A stretch of 64,000 nt of DNA from Neorhizobium galegae (lineage in GTDB: Bacteria; Pseudomonadota; Alphaproteobacteria; Rhizobiales; Rhizobiaceae), in NCBI RefSeq assembly GCF_017877055.1, contig NZ_JAGIPG010000001.1:1488001-1552000 (forward strand), in the 5' to 3' direction. The position numbers and the translations under genes were made by a program. Shown here in pieces: positions 56,250-64,000 of the stretch (position 1 is its first letter; every line of letters starts with the position of its first letter). Below the pieces are notes generated by a model, which saw nothing but the letters and a program-made list of their open reading frames with translations, was not told the origin of the DNA and searched no databases.

Positions 56250-56806
56250 CGTGGTCTCCGCAATGGTATGACGTTTTCCTCCCGCATTTTTTCCCGCAGA
56301 GCCTGGCGTGCCCGCGACAGGCGCGACATGACGGTGCCGACCGGTATCTCCAGCATGTCGGCGACTTCCTGGTAGGCGTAACCTTCGACGACCACCAGCA
56401 TCAGCACCGCGCGCGCCTCCTTCGGCAGCGTTTCCAGCGCCTGGACGAGGCGGTTCTTTTCCAGGGGATCGTCGGCGCTCGTGCTTGCGGCCAAGGTCTC
56501 CGCCTCCTCTATGCCGACGGATGGACGCCGCGCCACCGAGCGGCGGGCGTTGAGGTGGAGATTGGTCATGATCCTGTAGGCCCAGGATTTGAAATTCGCG
56601 CCGCGCCACTGGCCGCGGCTGACCAGCGCCTTCTCGACGCAATCCTGCAACAGGTCCTCGCTCTCCGTGTCCGAGCGCGTCAGGCTACGCGAATAACGCC
56701 TGAGCGAGGGCAGGAGGGCGAGGATCTGCGCCTCGAAGGAAAGCGGCGCGGGAGCCTGTGCCTCGCGCGCCGCTCCGGAAGTGGATTGATCAGGGCTTTG
56801 CGACAT
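56246..56806 (-). CDS. ECF-family RNA polymerase sigma factor
   Basis: 186 residues. Sigma-2 region at about 25-95 (SESEDLLQDCVEKAL equivalent, FKSWAYRIMTNLHLN) and sigma-4 at about 125-175 (LPKEARAVLMLVVVEGYAYQEVADML, shortened to LPKEARAVL and GYAYQEVADML as landmarks). The N-terminal 20 residues are Ser/Pro/Ala-rich. The start overlaps the end of the upstream exported-protein gene by 17 nt, so the three genes form one operon. Recognises its own promoter in most such systems. Confidence 0.92.
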   Translation of the reverse strand: MSQSPDQSTSGAAREAQAPAPLSFEAQILALLPSLRRYSRSLTRSDTESEDLLQDCVEKALVSRGQWRGANFKSWAYRIMTNLHLNARRSVARRPSVGIEEAETLAASTSADDPLEKNRLVQALETLPKEARAVLMLVVVEGYAYQEVADMLEIPVGTVMSRLSRARQALREKMREENVIPLRRPR

Positions 56807-57167
56807 CCCAAACGCCGTTCACGCCGTCACCGGTGGTGTCGCCTTCCTTGGTGTCCTTGACCCAGTAATAGAGCGGCATGCCATCCTTCGCCCACTGCTT
56901 GGCCCCGTCCTTGCGGGTGACGATGGAGTATGCACCATCCGCCTTCGCATGGGAAGCGGCCATGACCGGCGGCCAGTTGGCGGCGCACTTGTCGTAGCAG
57001 TTGGAAGTGCCCGGCTTGTCGTTCTTGAAGGTGTAGAGCGTCATGCCCTTTTCACCGGCAAGGACGTCGCCCTTGGTGGAAGTCTTGACGGTCTTGAACG
57101 GGCCGGCAGCAAACGCGACCGAGGTCAGCGCAGCCAGCGCGAAAGGCACGAGAATGAAGGTCTTCAT
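56790..57167 (-). CDS. Small exported protein, COG4315-like (Yx(F/W/Y)xxD repeat)
   Basis: 125 residues from the ATG at 57167 with CAGGGAGACG upstream. Signal peptide about 1-20 (TSVAFA), then two repeats of the family type: GMTLYTFKNDKPG with NCYDKCAANWPPVM, and GMPLYYWVKDTKEGD with the second Y-x-W-x-x-D motif. Two cysteines in CYDKC may bind metal or form a disulphide. The function is unknown. Being first in the sigma operon and the only exported partner apart from the anti-sigma domain, it may be a sensor target. Confidence 0.87.
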   Translation of the reverse strand: MKTFILVPFALAALTSVAFAAGPFKTVKTSTKGDVLAGEKGMTLYTFKNDKPGTSNCYDKCAANWPPVMAASHAKADGAYSIVTRKDGAKQWAKDGMPLYYWVKDTKEGDTTGDGVNGVWDVAKP

Positions 57168-57218
57168 GGATCGTCTCCCTGGTTGAATGGCGGCCTCACA
57201 TCGGCCACCAACAGTCAA

Positions 57219-57244
57219 GACACCGGCAGGGGCGAATTTATTCC
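57219..57244 (-). promoter_or_regulatory. Candidate ECF-type promoter of the sigma operon
   Basis: On the minus strand GGAATAAA (57244-57237) followed after 13 nt by GTGTC. GGAAT-type -35 elements are usual for ECF promoters, and self-regulation would place one here, about 50 nt before the first start codon. The -10 match is weak. Confidence 0.35.
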
Positions 57245-57273
57245 GTCGATCGCTAAAGATTTTTCGAGAAAAA

Positions 57274-57317
57274 GATACTTAGCCGTTGAGCTAATCGTTT
57301 CGATTTGATACTTAGCC
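57274..57317 (+). promoter_or_regulatory. Direct repeats upstream of arsR-type gene
   Basis: GATACTTAGCC occurs at 57274-57284 and again at 57307-57317, 33 bp apart (about three helical turns), the second ending 2 nt before the ArsR start codon. Between them TTAGC-N6-GCTAA forms a small palindrome. A likely autoregulatory site for the ArsR protein. Confidence 0.45.
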
Positions 57318-57319
57318 TT

Positions 57320-57685
57320 ATGGAAAAATATTCGAGCGAACTCGACGGCCTGTTCCAGGCACTTGCGGACCCGACACGGCGGGCGGTTCTGGGACGCCTC
57401 GGCCAAGGCTCGGCAAGCATCAGCGATCTCGCCGAACCTTTCGACATGGCGCTGCCATCATTCATGAAACACGTGCGTTTCCTGGAGGAGAGAGGTCTGA
57501 TCAGGACGCAGAAACAGGGTCGGGTGCGGACCTGCACCTTGGAGAAGGCACGTTTCGCAATGCTGGAAAACTGGCTTTCCGAACAACGGGCCATCTGGGA
57601 AGCCCGCACCGACAGGCTGGAACAATTGGTTCTGGCGAAACAGGAATTCCTTCGGGGCGAACAGAAACGGGAGACAGGCAGATGA
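57320..57685 (+). CDS. ArsR family transcriptional regulator
   Basis: 121 residues from the ATG at 57320; a TTG five codons earlier is possible. Winged-helix ArsR core: ALADPTRRAVLGRLGQG, SISDLAEPFDMALPSFMKHVRFLEE (recognition helix) and the wing RTQKQGRVRTCTL. No metal-binding cysteine pair is present, so it belongs with the metal-independent ArsR proteins that pair with SRPBCC/AHSA1 genes. The stop overlaps the start of such a gene (now broken). Confidence 0.9.
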   Translation: MEKYSSELDGLFQALADPTRRAVLGRLGQGSASISDLAEPFDMALPSFMKHVRFLEERGLIRTQKQGRVRTCTLEKARFAMLENWLSEQRAIWEARTDRLEQLVLAKQEFLRGEQKRETGR

Positions 57686-58142
57686 TGCAGACCTTCAATC
57701 CGGATCTCGACCTCAGCATTTCACGGCTGATCAAGGCGCCTCGCGCGGCCGTCTGGAATGCCTGGACGGATAAGGCGAGTTTCGAACAATGATGGATCCC
57801 TGCGCCGGCGCTCTGCAAGGTCGTGGCGATGGACATTCGCCCTGGCGGGGCCTTCGAGACGCAGATGAGCGAGAATGGCGGCGAATTCGGTCCGCACTTA
57901 AGCGCCTGCTTTCTGGCCGCCGACGACCAGGAACGGATTGTCTTCACCAATGCGCTGACGGGCGGCTGGAGACCGGCCGAACAGCCGTTCATGACCGCGA
58001 TCATCACCTTCAAGGATCATCCGCAAGGCACGTGATGCACAAGAGCCCGGATGACCGGAAGATGCATGGCGAACTGGGCTTTTTCGACGGCTGGGGCACG
58101 GTGATCGAACAGCTCGCCAAGCTGCTCGAACGGCAACAATAA
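57682..58142 (+). pseudogene. Broken SRPBCC (AHSA1-like) domain gene
   Basis: Starts at 57682 overlapping the arsR stop. The first 36 codons read LDLSISRLIKAPRAAVWNAWT up to FEQ, then TGA replaces the first Trp codon of the usual WW pair; the frame continues WIPAPALCKV ... MDIRPGGAFETQMSENG to DHPQGT, stops, and the end (VMHKSPDDRKMHGELGFFDGW...LLERQQ) is in another frame with about five residues missing. So one nonsense change plus a small frame-shifting deletion. Family members are activators/START-like ligand binders often regulated by the adjacent ArsR protein. Confidence 0.82.
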
Positions 58143-58273
58143 TATACCGAATCAACCCATCACCAAACTGCGTGGAAGTGTGCTCTATAAAGTAGTATTC
58201 CCTGATTGATTTTTCGAATATTATACCTATAATTGTATTTGTTGCGCCCGTTGTGTAGGAGTGGGGGGAGCAA

Positions 58274-59690
58274 ATGCCTTACTACTTAGTAGTGCTCCTT
58301 CCGACCGCGATATTTGCGGTGTTCGTACCGCTCGCCATCGTGATGGTTAGGCAGACGGTGAAATTGCAGCGGCAGGAGATCATCCGAGATCTCGCCGCGG
58401 TGTTTCATATGCCATCAACAGAAGACAAAACGAGGCTCATTCCTTCGTTTGAGTTCGTGAAATTCAAATATTTCCTCGGTGAGCAGGATCATGGTCTGGG
58501 ACGCTCGCCACAGGATTTTGGTTTATGGGCGTGGTTTGTCGGAATCGCGCCGTTCGTTTTGATCGTTGGCGGTATCTCTTGGCTCGGTTTTGCTGTTTTG
58601 CTAGGAGCGACGTTTCCTCCCCCTCTGTCAGGACTGATGGGAGACGCTGTCACGCCGTCTTGGGCGGTGGCAATGATCAGTGCACTTCTTGGCGCCTATC
58701 TTGTCAACATCCGGCAACTCTATCGCGCGATCAACAACTTCGATCTCAGTCCCGCTTTATTTGTTTTAAGCGCCATCGATATTGCCGGCGGCGTGGCACT
58801 GGCGATTGTGATCGCAAAGGGTTTCGAGGAACTGTTTTCCATCAATCAACTGACTGGCAGCGGCCTTGTCCTCCTGGCTTTTGCCGTAGGCTTTCTACCC
58901 TCCGCGGCGATCCGCGATATCTTGAACAAGAGCAGGCTTTCCTCCTTCAAGAAGGAAAATATGGATGTCTACAGGAGTTTTTCCTCGACACCAATCGAGA
59001 TTGTCGACGGCATTAACACCAGCGTCCGCGACAGATTGGAAGACTATCACATAACGTCTGTTCAGAATTTGGCCGCTGCCAACCCTTTAATGCTGTTCGT
59101 CGAAGCGCCTTATGGAGTCTATCAAATTATGGATTGGGTGGCGCAGGCCCAACTCTGCAGTTCTGTTGGATCAACCGCAGTTTATTCGTCTCTGGAAATT
59201 GGGGATACGGACGCTTTTCGACTTGGAAAGAGTAGCGTTGGATCCGCGTTGCAACGACAAAGCGTTAATAATCGCGGTCGGGGAGGCGATGTTCAATGTG
59301 GACCCAAACAAATCTGCGCCCTTTGTGCTCGCCGAAAGTTCCATCAGGGCAAATATTCAGATCCGTCTTGACGATCCCCACGTCCACAGGCTGCGTCAGA
59401 TCTATATGCAGGTCGGTGATCGCATTGGCCGCCGGCATTCGCGCTTTCATACAACGGAACCATTCTTCAGCATAACGTCGGCTGCTTTGCAATTCACGTC
59501 TCCCCATACCATTCGTGACAAAGGAGCAGGATTGGGGGCCTTCGATGTTGGTAATAAAATCGGCATTAAAGGCGGTCCGAACAACGCAAGAATCCTGACC
59601 ATAAAAAACAAAAATCCTTCCGAATTGCTTGTCGATGAGACGGTGGCTGACAGTTCAGACGAAGTAGTTACCGTCATTAATTTTTCCTGA
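58274..59690 (+). pseudogene. Frameshifted multi-span membrane protein
   Basis: Two overlapping frames form one protein of about 470 residues. Frame 1 (58274 to about 59165) has a membrane helix at 5-25, three or four more helices between about 90 and 215, then a cytoplasmic segment resembling a helix-hairpin-helix pair: IDGINTSVRDRLEDYHITSVQNLAAANP and, after a break, DWVAQAQLC. Frame 2 carries on QPQFIRLWKLGIRTLFDLERVAL to the stop at 59690. One extra base near 59150-59170 explains the break (for example GGATCAACC for GGTCAACC). GC content is below that of neighbours. Function unknown. Confidence 0.7.
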
Positions 59691-59763
59691 TCCATCCTCG
59701 GCTTTATGTTTTTATCGTTCTTTTTCAGTTGCGCTTGCCTGCAGAATCCTGCCAAGTCCCGCC

Positions 59764-60888
59764 ATGCAATTTGCACCGCAACAGGACGAGGCCCTCAAGG
59801 CCGTTTCGCAATGGCTGAAAGAGGGGCGCAGCCAGGTCTTCCGGCTGTTCGGTTATGCGGGCACCGGCAAGACCACGCTTGCGAAACATTTCGCCGAAAA
59901 TGTCGATGGCGAGGTGCTGTTTGCGGCCTTCACCGGCAAGGCGGCGCAGGTTCTTCGCTCGCGCGGCGCGCGCAATGCGAAGACCATCCATTCGCTGATC
60001 TACCGGCCGCGCGGCGAGGAGGCGGTCGAGGACGACGCGGGCAAGACGTCGATCGCGCCAATGTTCTCGATCAACCGGCAGAGCCCGGTCGCCAAGGCGG
60101 CGCTGATCATCATCGACGAATGTTCGATGGTGGACGAGGCGCTCGGCAAGGACCTGATGAGTTTCGGCACGCCGATCCTTGTGCTCGGCGATCCCGGCCA
60201 GCTGCCGCCGGTGAGCGGCGGTGGTTTCTTCACCGAACAAGACCCGGATTACCTGCTGACGGACATCCACCGCCAGGCGCGCGACAACCCGATCATCCAG
60301 CTGGCGATGAACGTGCGCGAGGGCAAGGAGATCATGTATGGCGACTACGGCACGGCCAAGGTGATCTCCCGCAACGAGGTGACACAGCCGCTGGTAATGG
60401 AGGCGGACCAGGTTCTGGTCGGCACCAACAAGACCCGCAAGCGCTACAATCAGCGGCTTCGGGAACTGAAAGGTTTTACCGCGGACTATCCGCAATCCGG
60501 CGACAAGCTGGTCTGCCTCAGGAACGACCCTGCCAAGGGCCTGCTCAACGGTTCGCTCTGGCAGGTGATGAGTTCGTCGCGCGAGACGGTGAAGCCCGGC
60601 ATCAACCTGATGATCCGGCCGGAAGACGACGACATGGATCGCGGGGCTGCCAAGATCAAGCTTCTGAAACAGGCGTTCGAGGAGCAGGAGGGTGAAATCC
60701 CCTGGACGACCCGCAAGCGTTACGACGAGTTCGACTACGGTTACGCGCTGACCGTCCACAAGGCTCAAGGGTCGCAATGGAACAACGTCGTGCTTTTCGA
60801 TGAGAGCTGGGCGTTTCGCGACAGCCGGGAGCGCTGGCTTTATACCGCGATCACCCGCGCGGCCGAGACGCTGACTATCGTCCGATAA
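59764..60888 (+). CDS. RecD-like ATP-dependent DNA helicase
   Basis: 374 residues, short for the RecD2 group because only the motor core is present. Walker A LFGYAGTGKTTLAKHFA, Walker B LIIIDECSMVDE, motif III LGDPGQLPPVSGGGFF, and the UvrD_C_2 segment with YALTVHKAQGSQWNNVV and TAITRAAE. A 5'-3' SF1B helicase is expected. It is followed by the convergent MerR-type gene. The ATG at 59764 has no strong ribosome-binding site. No recB/recC genes are near. Confidence 0.9.
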   Translation: MQFAPQQDEALKAVSQWLKEGRSQVFRLFGYAGTGKTTLAKHFAENVDGEVLFAAFTGKAAQVLRSRGARNAKTIHSLIYRPRGEEAVEDDAGKTSIAPMFSINRQSPVAKAALIIIDECSMVDEALGKDLMSFGTPILVLGDPGQLPPVSGGGFFTEQDPDYLLTDIHRQARDNPIIQLAMNVREGKEIMYGDYGTAKVISRNEVTQPLVMEADQVLVGTNKTRKRYNQRLRELKGFTADYPQSGDKLVCLRNDPAKGLLNGSLWQVMSSSRETVKPGINLMIRPEDDDMDRGAAKIKLLKQAFEEQEGEIPWTTRKRYDEFDYGYALTVHKAQGSQWNNVVLFDESWAFRDSRERWLYTAITRAAETLTIVR

Positions 60889-60921
60889 AGGAGCGGCGTT
60901 CGCTGAAACATCGTCGGCCGA

Positions 60922-61611
60922 TCAGTTCGGCACGAAGCCGAGCAGCATCGCCTTGGCGACGGCCTGAAAGCGATTGGTGGCCTGGAATTTCTGGATGATG
61001 TCATCCTCCATCCGGCGCAGGTCCTCGAATTCGAGATTGAGGGCGCGGGCCAGCCGTGGCGCCGAATATCCTTCAGCCATCAGGCCCAGGCAGCGTTTCT
61101 CGACATCGCTCAGGACCAGGGACATGGGCCGGGGCCTAACAAGCGCCTGGTCTTCTTCCTCGGCAATCAGCAGGCTTTCGATCTGCTGCATCTGCCGGCG
61201 GATGTTGGAAATGTCGGCGGTAAGCTCCCGCTTTCGCCGTGCCAGCATGTTGTGGAACATCTCGTCGGCTTCCGCCTCCGAGGTCGCGCCCGCAAGCTCT
61301 TCCATCAGTTCCTGGATGACCGCAACCGGAATGCCGATTTCGCGGCAGGCATTGATGACCGCCATGCGGTGGATCTGAACCCTGTCATAGACCCGCATGG
61401 CGCCGGAGCGGCGGGCGATGATCAGGCCCTTTTCCTCGTAGAAGTGAAGCGTGCGATGGGTGACGCCGAAGAGATCCGCCATTTCGGCGATCGCCACCGG
61501 CTGGGTGGGCATTTCAAAAGGGAGTGAAACCTGGGGGAGATAAGGGAAATGACGGGCTGCTCCCGCAAGGGGCGCGCTTTCGGTCATGGCCTGCATGATA
61601 TCGCTCTGCAT
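60922..61611 (-). CDS. MerR regulator with LuxR-type C-terminal HTH
   Basis: 229 residues from the ATG at 61611 with AGGGGA upstream. Residues 40-108 are a MerR winged helix (AIAEMADLFGVTHRTLHFYEEKGL is the family landmark; key residues FGVTHRTLHFYE). A helical linker (about 115-150) follows. Residues 168-227 match the GerE/LuxR HTH (VEKRCLGLMAEGYSAPRLAR, then NRFQAVAKAMLLGF). Two DNA-binding domains in one protein is unusual. No metal-binding cysteine motif is seen. Divergent from pdxJ across 340 nt. Confidence 0.85.
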   Translation of the reverse strand: MQSDIMQAMTESAPLAGAARHFPYLPQVSLPFEMPTQPVAIAEMADLFGVTHRTLHFYEEKGLIIARRSGAMRVYDRVQIHRMAVINACREIGIPVAVIQELMEELAGATSEAEADEMFHNMLARRKRELTADISNIRRQMQQIESLLIAEEEDQALVRPRPMSLVLSDVEKRCLGLMAEGYSAPRLARALNLEFEDLRRMEDDIIQKFQATNRFQAVAKAMLLGFVPN

Positions 61612-61951
61612 CGAGTCCCCTTGCGCCTGAGTTTGGCGTCGTGGTCAAATCTGCACCTACAGGTTGCGACCTCGTGTCGGCCTCCTGGATAGAACCTCGG
61701 TACTGAAAATGCGGACCCGATTGAAATGGATGGCAGAATTCGCTGTTCAAACCGTATTCCGCCGCCTTTTGGCCTGCCCGGCGAACTCTGTTAGATATAG
61801 ATTAGCTAAAACTGTAGGAAATGGTAGCCCCGGTTGCCTCGTGAATTCTCGTCCATCAAAACTCTTTATAGGTGCATTTTCCCAAACCCGGTGGCATTGC
61901 GAAGGCGCATGGCCTAAAAGCGGATCGATTTCTCAGAGACCGGGTGTTGCC
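61612..61951. other. Divergent intergenic region, MerR gene / pdxJ
   Basis: 340 nt without a supported gene. The pdxJ frame is open for much of it (from 61664) but without coding character. It must contain promoters for both genes; no MerR-type 19-bp-spaced promoter is clear. Confidence 0.4.
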
Positions 61952-62704
61952 ATGCCGACCAAGCTTTCCGTCAACCTCAATGCCATCGCCATGCTGCGCA
62001 ACCGCCGCGATCTTCCCTGGCCGAGCGTCGAGGGGCTGGGGCGTATCGCGCTTCAGGCGGGCGCGGCCGGCCTGACGGTGCATCCGCGCCCCGACCAGCG
62101 CCATATCCGCTTCACCGACCTGCCGGTTCTTCGGGCGCTGATCGATGACGAGTTTCCTGAGGCCGAGTTCAATATCGAGGGTTATCCGAGCGAGGATTTC
62201 CTGGCGCTCTGCGAGGCGACCCAGCCGGAGCAGGTGACGCTGGTGCCGGACGATCCGGCCCAGGCGACCTCGGATCACGGGTTCGATTTCCGTGCCACGG
62301 GCGAGATGCTGAAGCCGATCGTGGCACGGCTGAAGAAGGGCGGCATGCGGGTGTCGCTGTTTGCCGATGGCGACGGCGATATCGAGGCGGTGAAGCTTGC
62401 AAGGGCAACGGGTGCCGATCGCATCGAGCTCTATACCGGTCCCTATGGCGGCTGTTTCGACCATCCCGAGCTCGGCGCGGAGATCCTTGAAAAGCTCGGC
62501 CGGACGGCGGATGCGGCTTTTGCCGAAGGGCTTGGCGTCAATGGCGGCCATGACCTGACGGTTGCCAACCTGCCGGCGCTGGTGAAACGCATCCCGCAAA
62601 TGGCGGAGGTGTCCATCGGGCACGGCCTGACAGCGGATGCGCTGGAATACGGCATGGCGGAAACCGTGCGCCGCTTCCGCCGCGCCTGCGGACAGACGGT
62701 CTAG
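61952..62704 (+). CDS. pdxJ: Pyridoxine 5'-phosphate synthase PdxJ
   Basis: 250 residues from the ATG at 61952. TIM-barrel with family motifs [13 protein letters not shown] (start), [47 protein letters not shown] and [11 protein letters not shown]. Condenses 1-deoxyxylulose 5-phosphate with 3-amino-2-oxopropyl phosphate in vitamin B6 synthesis. Its stop shares the tetranucleotide CTAG with the stop of the convergent MarR-GNAT gene. Confidence 0.95.
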   Translation: MPTKLSVNLNAIAMLRNRRDLPWPSVEGLGRIALQAGAAGLTVHPRPDQRHIRFTDLPVLRALIDDEFPEAEFNIEGYPSEDFLALCEATQPEQVTLVPDDPAQATSDHGFDFRATGEMLKPIVARLKKGGMRVSLFADGDGDIEAVKLARATGADRIELYTGPYGGCFDHPELGAEILEKLGRTADAAFAEGLGVNGGHDLTVANLPALVKRIPQMAEVSIGHGLTADALEYGMAETVRRFRRACGQTV

Positions 62705-63651
62705 TTCGACGACGAAAGCTTTGCCTCGCAGAGGTCCAGCACCCAGGTCTGGCCGTTGCATTCCGGCCCGAACAGGTTGTGCTTTTCCTCCGCGACCAGC
62801 TTGAAGCCGGCCGTTTCGTAGATGCGGACTGCGGCTGTCAGGATATCGTTGGTCCACAGCGACAGCTTTTTGTAGCCGGCGAGCGTCGAGAATTTGATGC
62901 ATTGTTCGACCAGCGTCCGGCCAAGGCCAAGGCCGCGGGCGGCCGGGTCGAGATAGAGGAGGCGGAGCTTGGCGGTGTCGCCGCCGCCGTCGGCCACGAC
63001 CACCGAGCCGACCCGTTTGCCGCCGCGTTCGGCGATCCAGCAGCGTTCCCGCTCGTGGTTGAAGTTGGCGATGAACTTGCCGGCGACTTCGGCGACCAGG
63101 CCCTCGAACTTGTCGTTCCAGCCGTATTCCCGCGCATAGGCGACCGCCTGGGCTTCGATGAGCCAGCCCATGTCGCCGATGCGGTGCGGACGGATAACAA
63201 CCGGTGGGGAGGGTACGGTCGATTGCGGATCGAGAACGGTGCGGATAGCCTGCATGCAGCCGATCAATTTTTCATGGCCCATCTCATCCACGTCCCTCAG
63301 ATCCTTGGCGATCTGCTGGCGGGAGCGTTCGCCGAGCGTCTCGTATTCGGCTTGTCCCTTGTCGGTGACAATGAGGATCTGGCTGCGTTTGTCGCCGGGG
63401 TCCGGCTCGCTGTCGAGGAAGCCCGCCTCGCGGAATTTCTTCAGCAGTCGGCTGAGATAGGCCGGGTCGAGGCCGAGATCGCGGTTGAGTTCGGTCGCGG
63501 ACACCCGTTGGCGGGCGCCCATTTCGTAGAGGATACGCGCCTCGGTCAGCGTGTAGTCGGTGTCGAGATAGCCCTTGGAGAGAATGCCGAGCTTGTTTGT
63601 GTAGAAACGGTTGAAGGCGCGGACGGCGTCGAGAACGGCAGGATCGGTCAT
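62701..63651 (-). CDS. MarR-GNAT bifunctional regulator/acetyltransferase
   Basis: 316 residues from the ATG at 63651, nine nt after AAAGGAG. An N-terminal MarR winged helix (about 1-145; [31 protein letters not shown], then wing [13 protein letters not shown]) is fused to a C-terminal GNAT domain (about 165-305; [19 protein letters not shown] for acetyl-CoA binding). This fusion is a known architecture. An 18-bp perfect palindrome sits 28 nt upstream of the start. The upstream racemase gene is on the same strand. Confidence 0.91.
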   Translation of the reverse strand: MTDPAVLDAVRAFNRFYTNKLGILSKGYLDTDYTLTEARILYEMGARQRVSATELNRDLGLDPAYLSRLLKKFREAGFLDSEPDPGDKRSQILIVTDKGQAEYETLGERSRQQIAKDLRDVDEMGHEKLIGCMQAIRTVLDPQSTVPSPPVVIRPHRIGDMGWLIEAQAVAYAREYGWNDKFEGLVAEVAGKFIANFNHERERCWIAERGGKRVGSVVVADGGGDTAKLRLLYLDPAARGLGLGRTLVEQCIKFSTLAGYKKLSLWTNDILTAAVRIYETAGFKLVAEEKHNLFGPECNGQTWVLDLCEAKLSSSN

Positions 63652-63678
63652 CGGCAGAATCTCCTTTGCGAAGATTCT

Positions 63679-63696
63679 GTCCAATATTTATTGGAC
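63679..63696. promoter_or_regulatory. Perfect 18-bp palindrome, probable MarR operator
   Basis: GTCCAATA (63679-63686), TT, TATTGGAC (63689-63696). Between the racemase stop and the MarR-GNAT start, where autoregulation is expected for MarR proteins. Confidence 0.65.
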
Positions 63697-63710
63697 TGAG
63701 TCAAGTAAAT

Positions 63711-64000
63711 TTATGCCGCAGCCTGTTTTGCCGGCGACTGGCCGAGTGCGAAATCGACAGCGGCCGTGGCGTGGATGGCGGTGGAATCGACGCCAGGAAG
63801 TGGTAGGCTGGAGGGGTCGAGGAGGAGGCAGATTTCCGTGCAGCCGAGGATGATGCTGTCGGCGCCTTCAAGCTTTGCCTTCTCGATCATGGCGATGGCC
63901 CGGGTGCGGGAGGTGTCGAGAACCGTGCCGGCGCAGAGCTCGTCGAATATGATGTCATGGATGTCGGTTCGGTCTTCCGCGTCCGGCACCACGGCATCGA
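63711..64000 (-). CDS. Aspartate/glutamate racemase family protein, 5' part outside window
   Basis: The last 96 codons are visible, ending in TAA at 63711. GADSIILGCTEICLLLDPS contains the second active-site cysteine (GCTE) of Asp/Glu racemases, and the C-terminal helix is AVDFALGQS. The first cysteine lies beyond the window. It interconverts L- and D-amino acids. It precedes the MarR-GNAT gene on the same strand by 59 nt, and the palindrome between them could control the latter. Confidence 0.85.
   Translation of the reverse strand, partial: DAVVPDAEDRTDIHDIIFDELCAGTVLDTSRTRAIAMIEKAKLEGADSIILGCTEICLLLDPSSLPLPGVDSTAIHATAAVDFALGQSPAKQAAA

Noticed and set aside
57790..57792. In-frame TGA in the SRPBCC gene as selenocysteine
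   Set aside because: The position is normally Trp, no selenocysteine machinery or hairpin is seen, and a second frame break follows.
59140..59175. Programmed frameshift in the membrane protein gene
   Set aside because: No slippery heptamer, stop codon or stimulatory hairpin at the junction; a single-base insertion is the simpler explanation.

Overview
The window is a stretch of GC-rich chromosome from an alphaproteobacterium, almost certainly a member of the Rhizobiaceae (Agrobacterium/Rhizobium/Neorhizobium-like). Evidence: the gene content and the order thyA-folA-hflK-hflC-degP ... serB | miaA ... ilvI-ilvH, a two-piece circularly permuted tmRNA gene of the alphaproteobacterial kind, DUF1127 and DUF4169 small proteins, and a leaderless-looking Ile/Leu/Val leader peptide before ilvI. 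No rRNA, tRNA, insertion sequence, phage or CRISPR array is visible. Species cannot be fixed from the sequence alone.

Layout. 1-4.5 kb: end of a FAD oxidoreductase, an exported protein and an MCP-cheW chemotaxis pair. 4.5-11.1 kb: SCO copper chaperone, prmA, a DUF1127 protein, pepP, azlCD, pncA and a decayed LysR regulator. 11.4-16 kb: a DUF2778 peptidoglycan-hydrolase-like protein, an M20 amidohydrolase, a quinone-reductase-like protein and a small membrane protein. 16-24.7 kb: a UvrD/PcrA helicase, an RND efflux adaptor-pump operon and a DUF1932 dehydrogenase. 24.7-25.45 kb is gene-free and rich in palindromes. 25.5-31.8 kb: a GlcD/Dld-type FAD dehydrogenase, a 1235-aa AsmA protein, and RHH, DUF4169 and sspB.

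31.9-32.3 kb holds ssrA (tmRNA) on the minus strand, immediately upstream of sspB, whose product delivers ssrA-tagged proteins to ClpXP. 33-37.3 kb is a six-gene minus-strand copper-handling operon: His/Cys-rich exported protein, small lipoprotein, TolC-type lipoprotein, TAT-exported multicopper oxidase, cupredoxin, CusF-like chaperone. It has no pump or regulator. 37.7-52.1 kb is the housekeeping block thyA/folA/hflKC/degP/serB/miaA/herA-like/ilvIH, interrupted at 44-45.3 kb by a GNAT gene and a toxin-antitoxin module whose toxin has two frameshifts.

52.2-57.2 kb: aldo/keto reductase, LysE exporter, a cobalt-type nitrile hydratase operon (alpha with a His-rich N-terminus, beta, accessory protein) and an ECF sigma/anti-sigma operon led by a small exported protein. 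57.3-59.7 kb is a decaying, partly AT-richer segment: an ArsR regulator, a broken SRPBCC gene and a frameshifted membrane protein. 59.8-64 kb: RecD-like helicase, a MerR protein with a LuxR-like C-terminal HTH, pdxJ, a MarR-GNAT fusion with a perfect operator palindrome, and the end of an Asp/Glu racemase gene.

The most interesting items are the ssrA-sspB neighbourhood, the ilv attenuator with a start codon almost at the predicted +1, the pump-less copper operon with a variant CusF site, the broken toxin-antitoxin locus with nested operator palindromes, the frameshifted membrane protein and the MerR/LuxR chimera.
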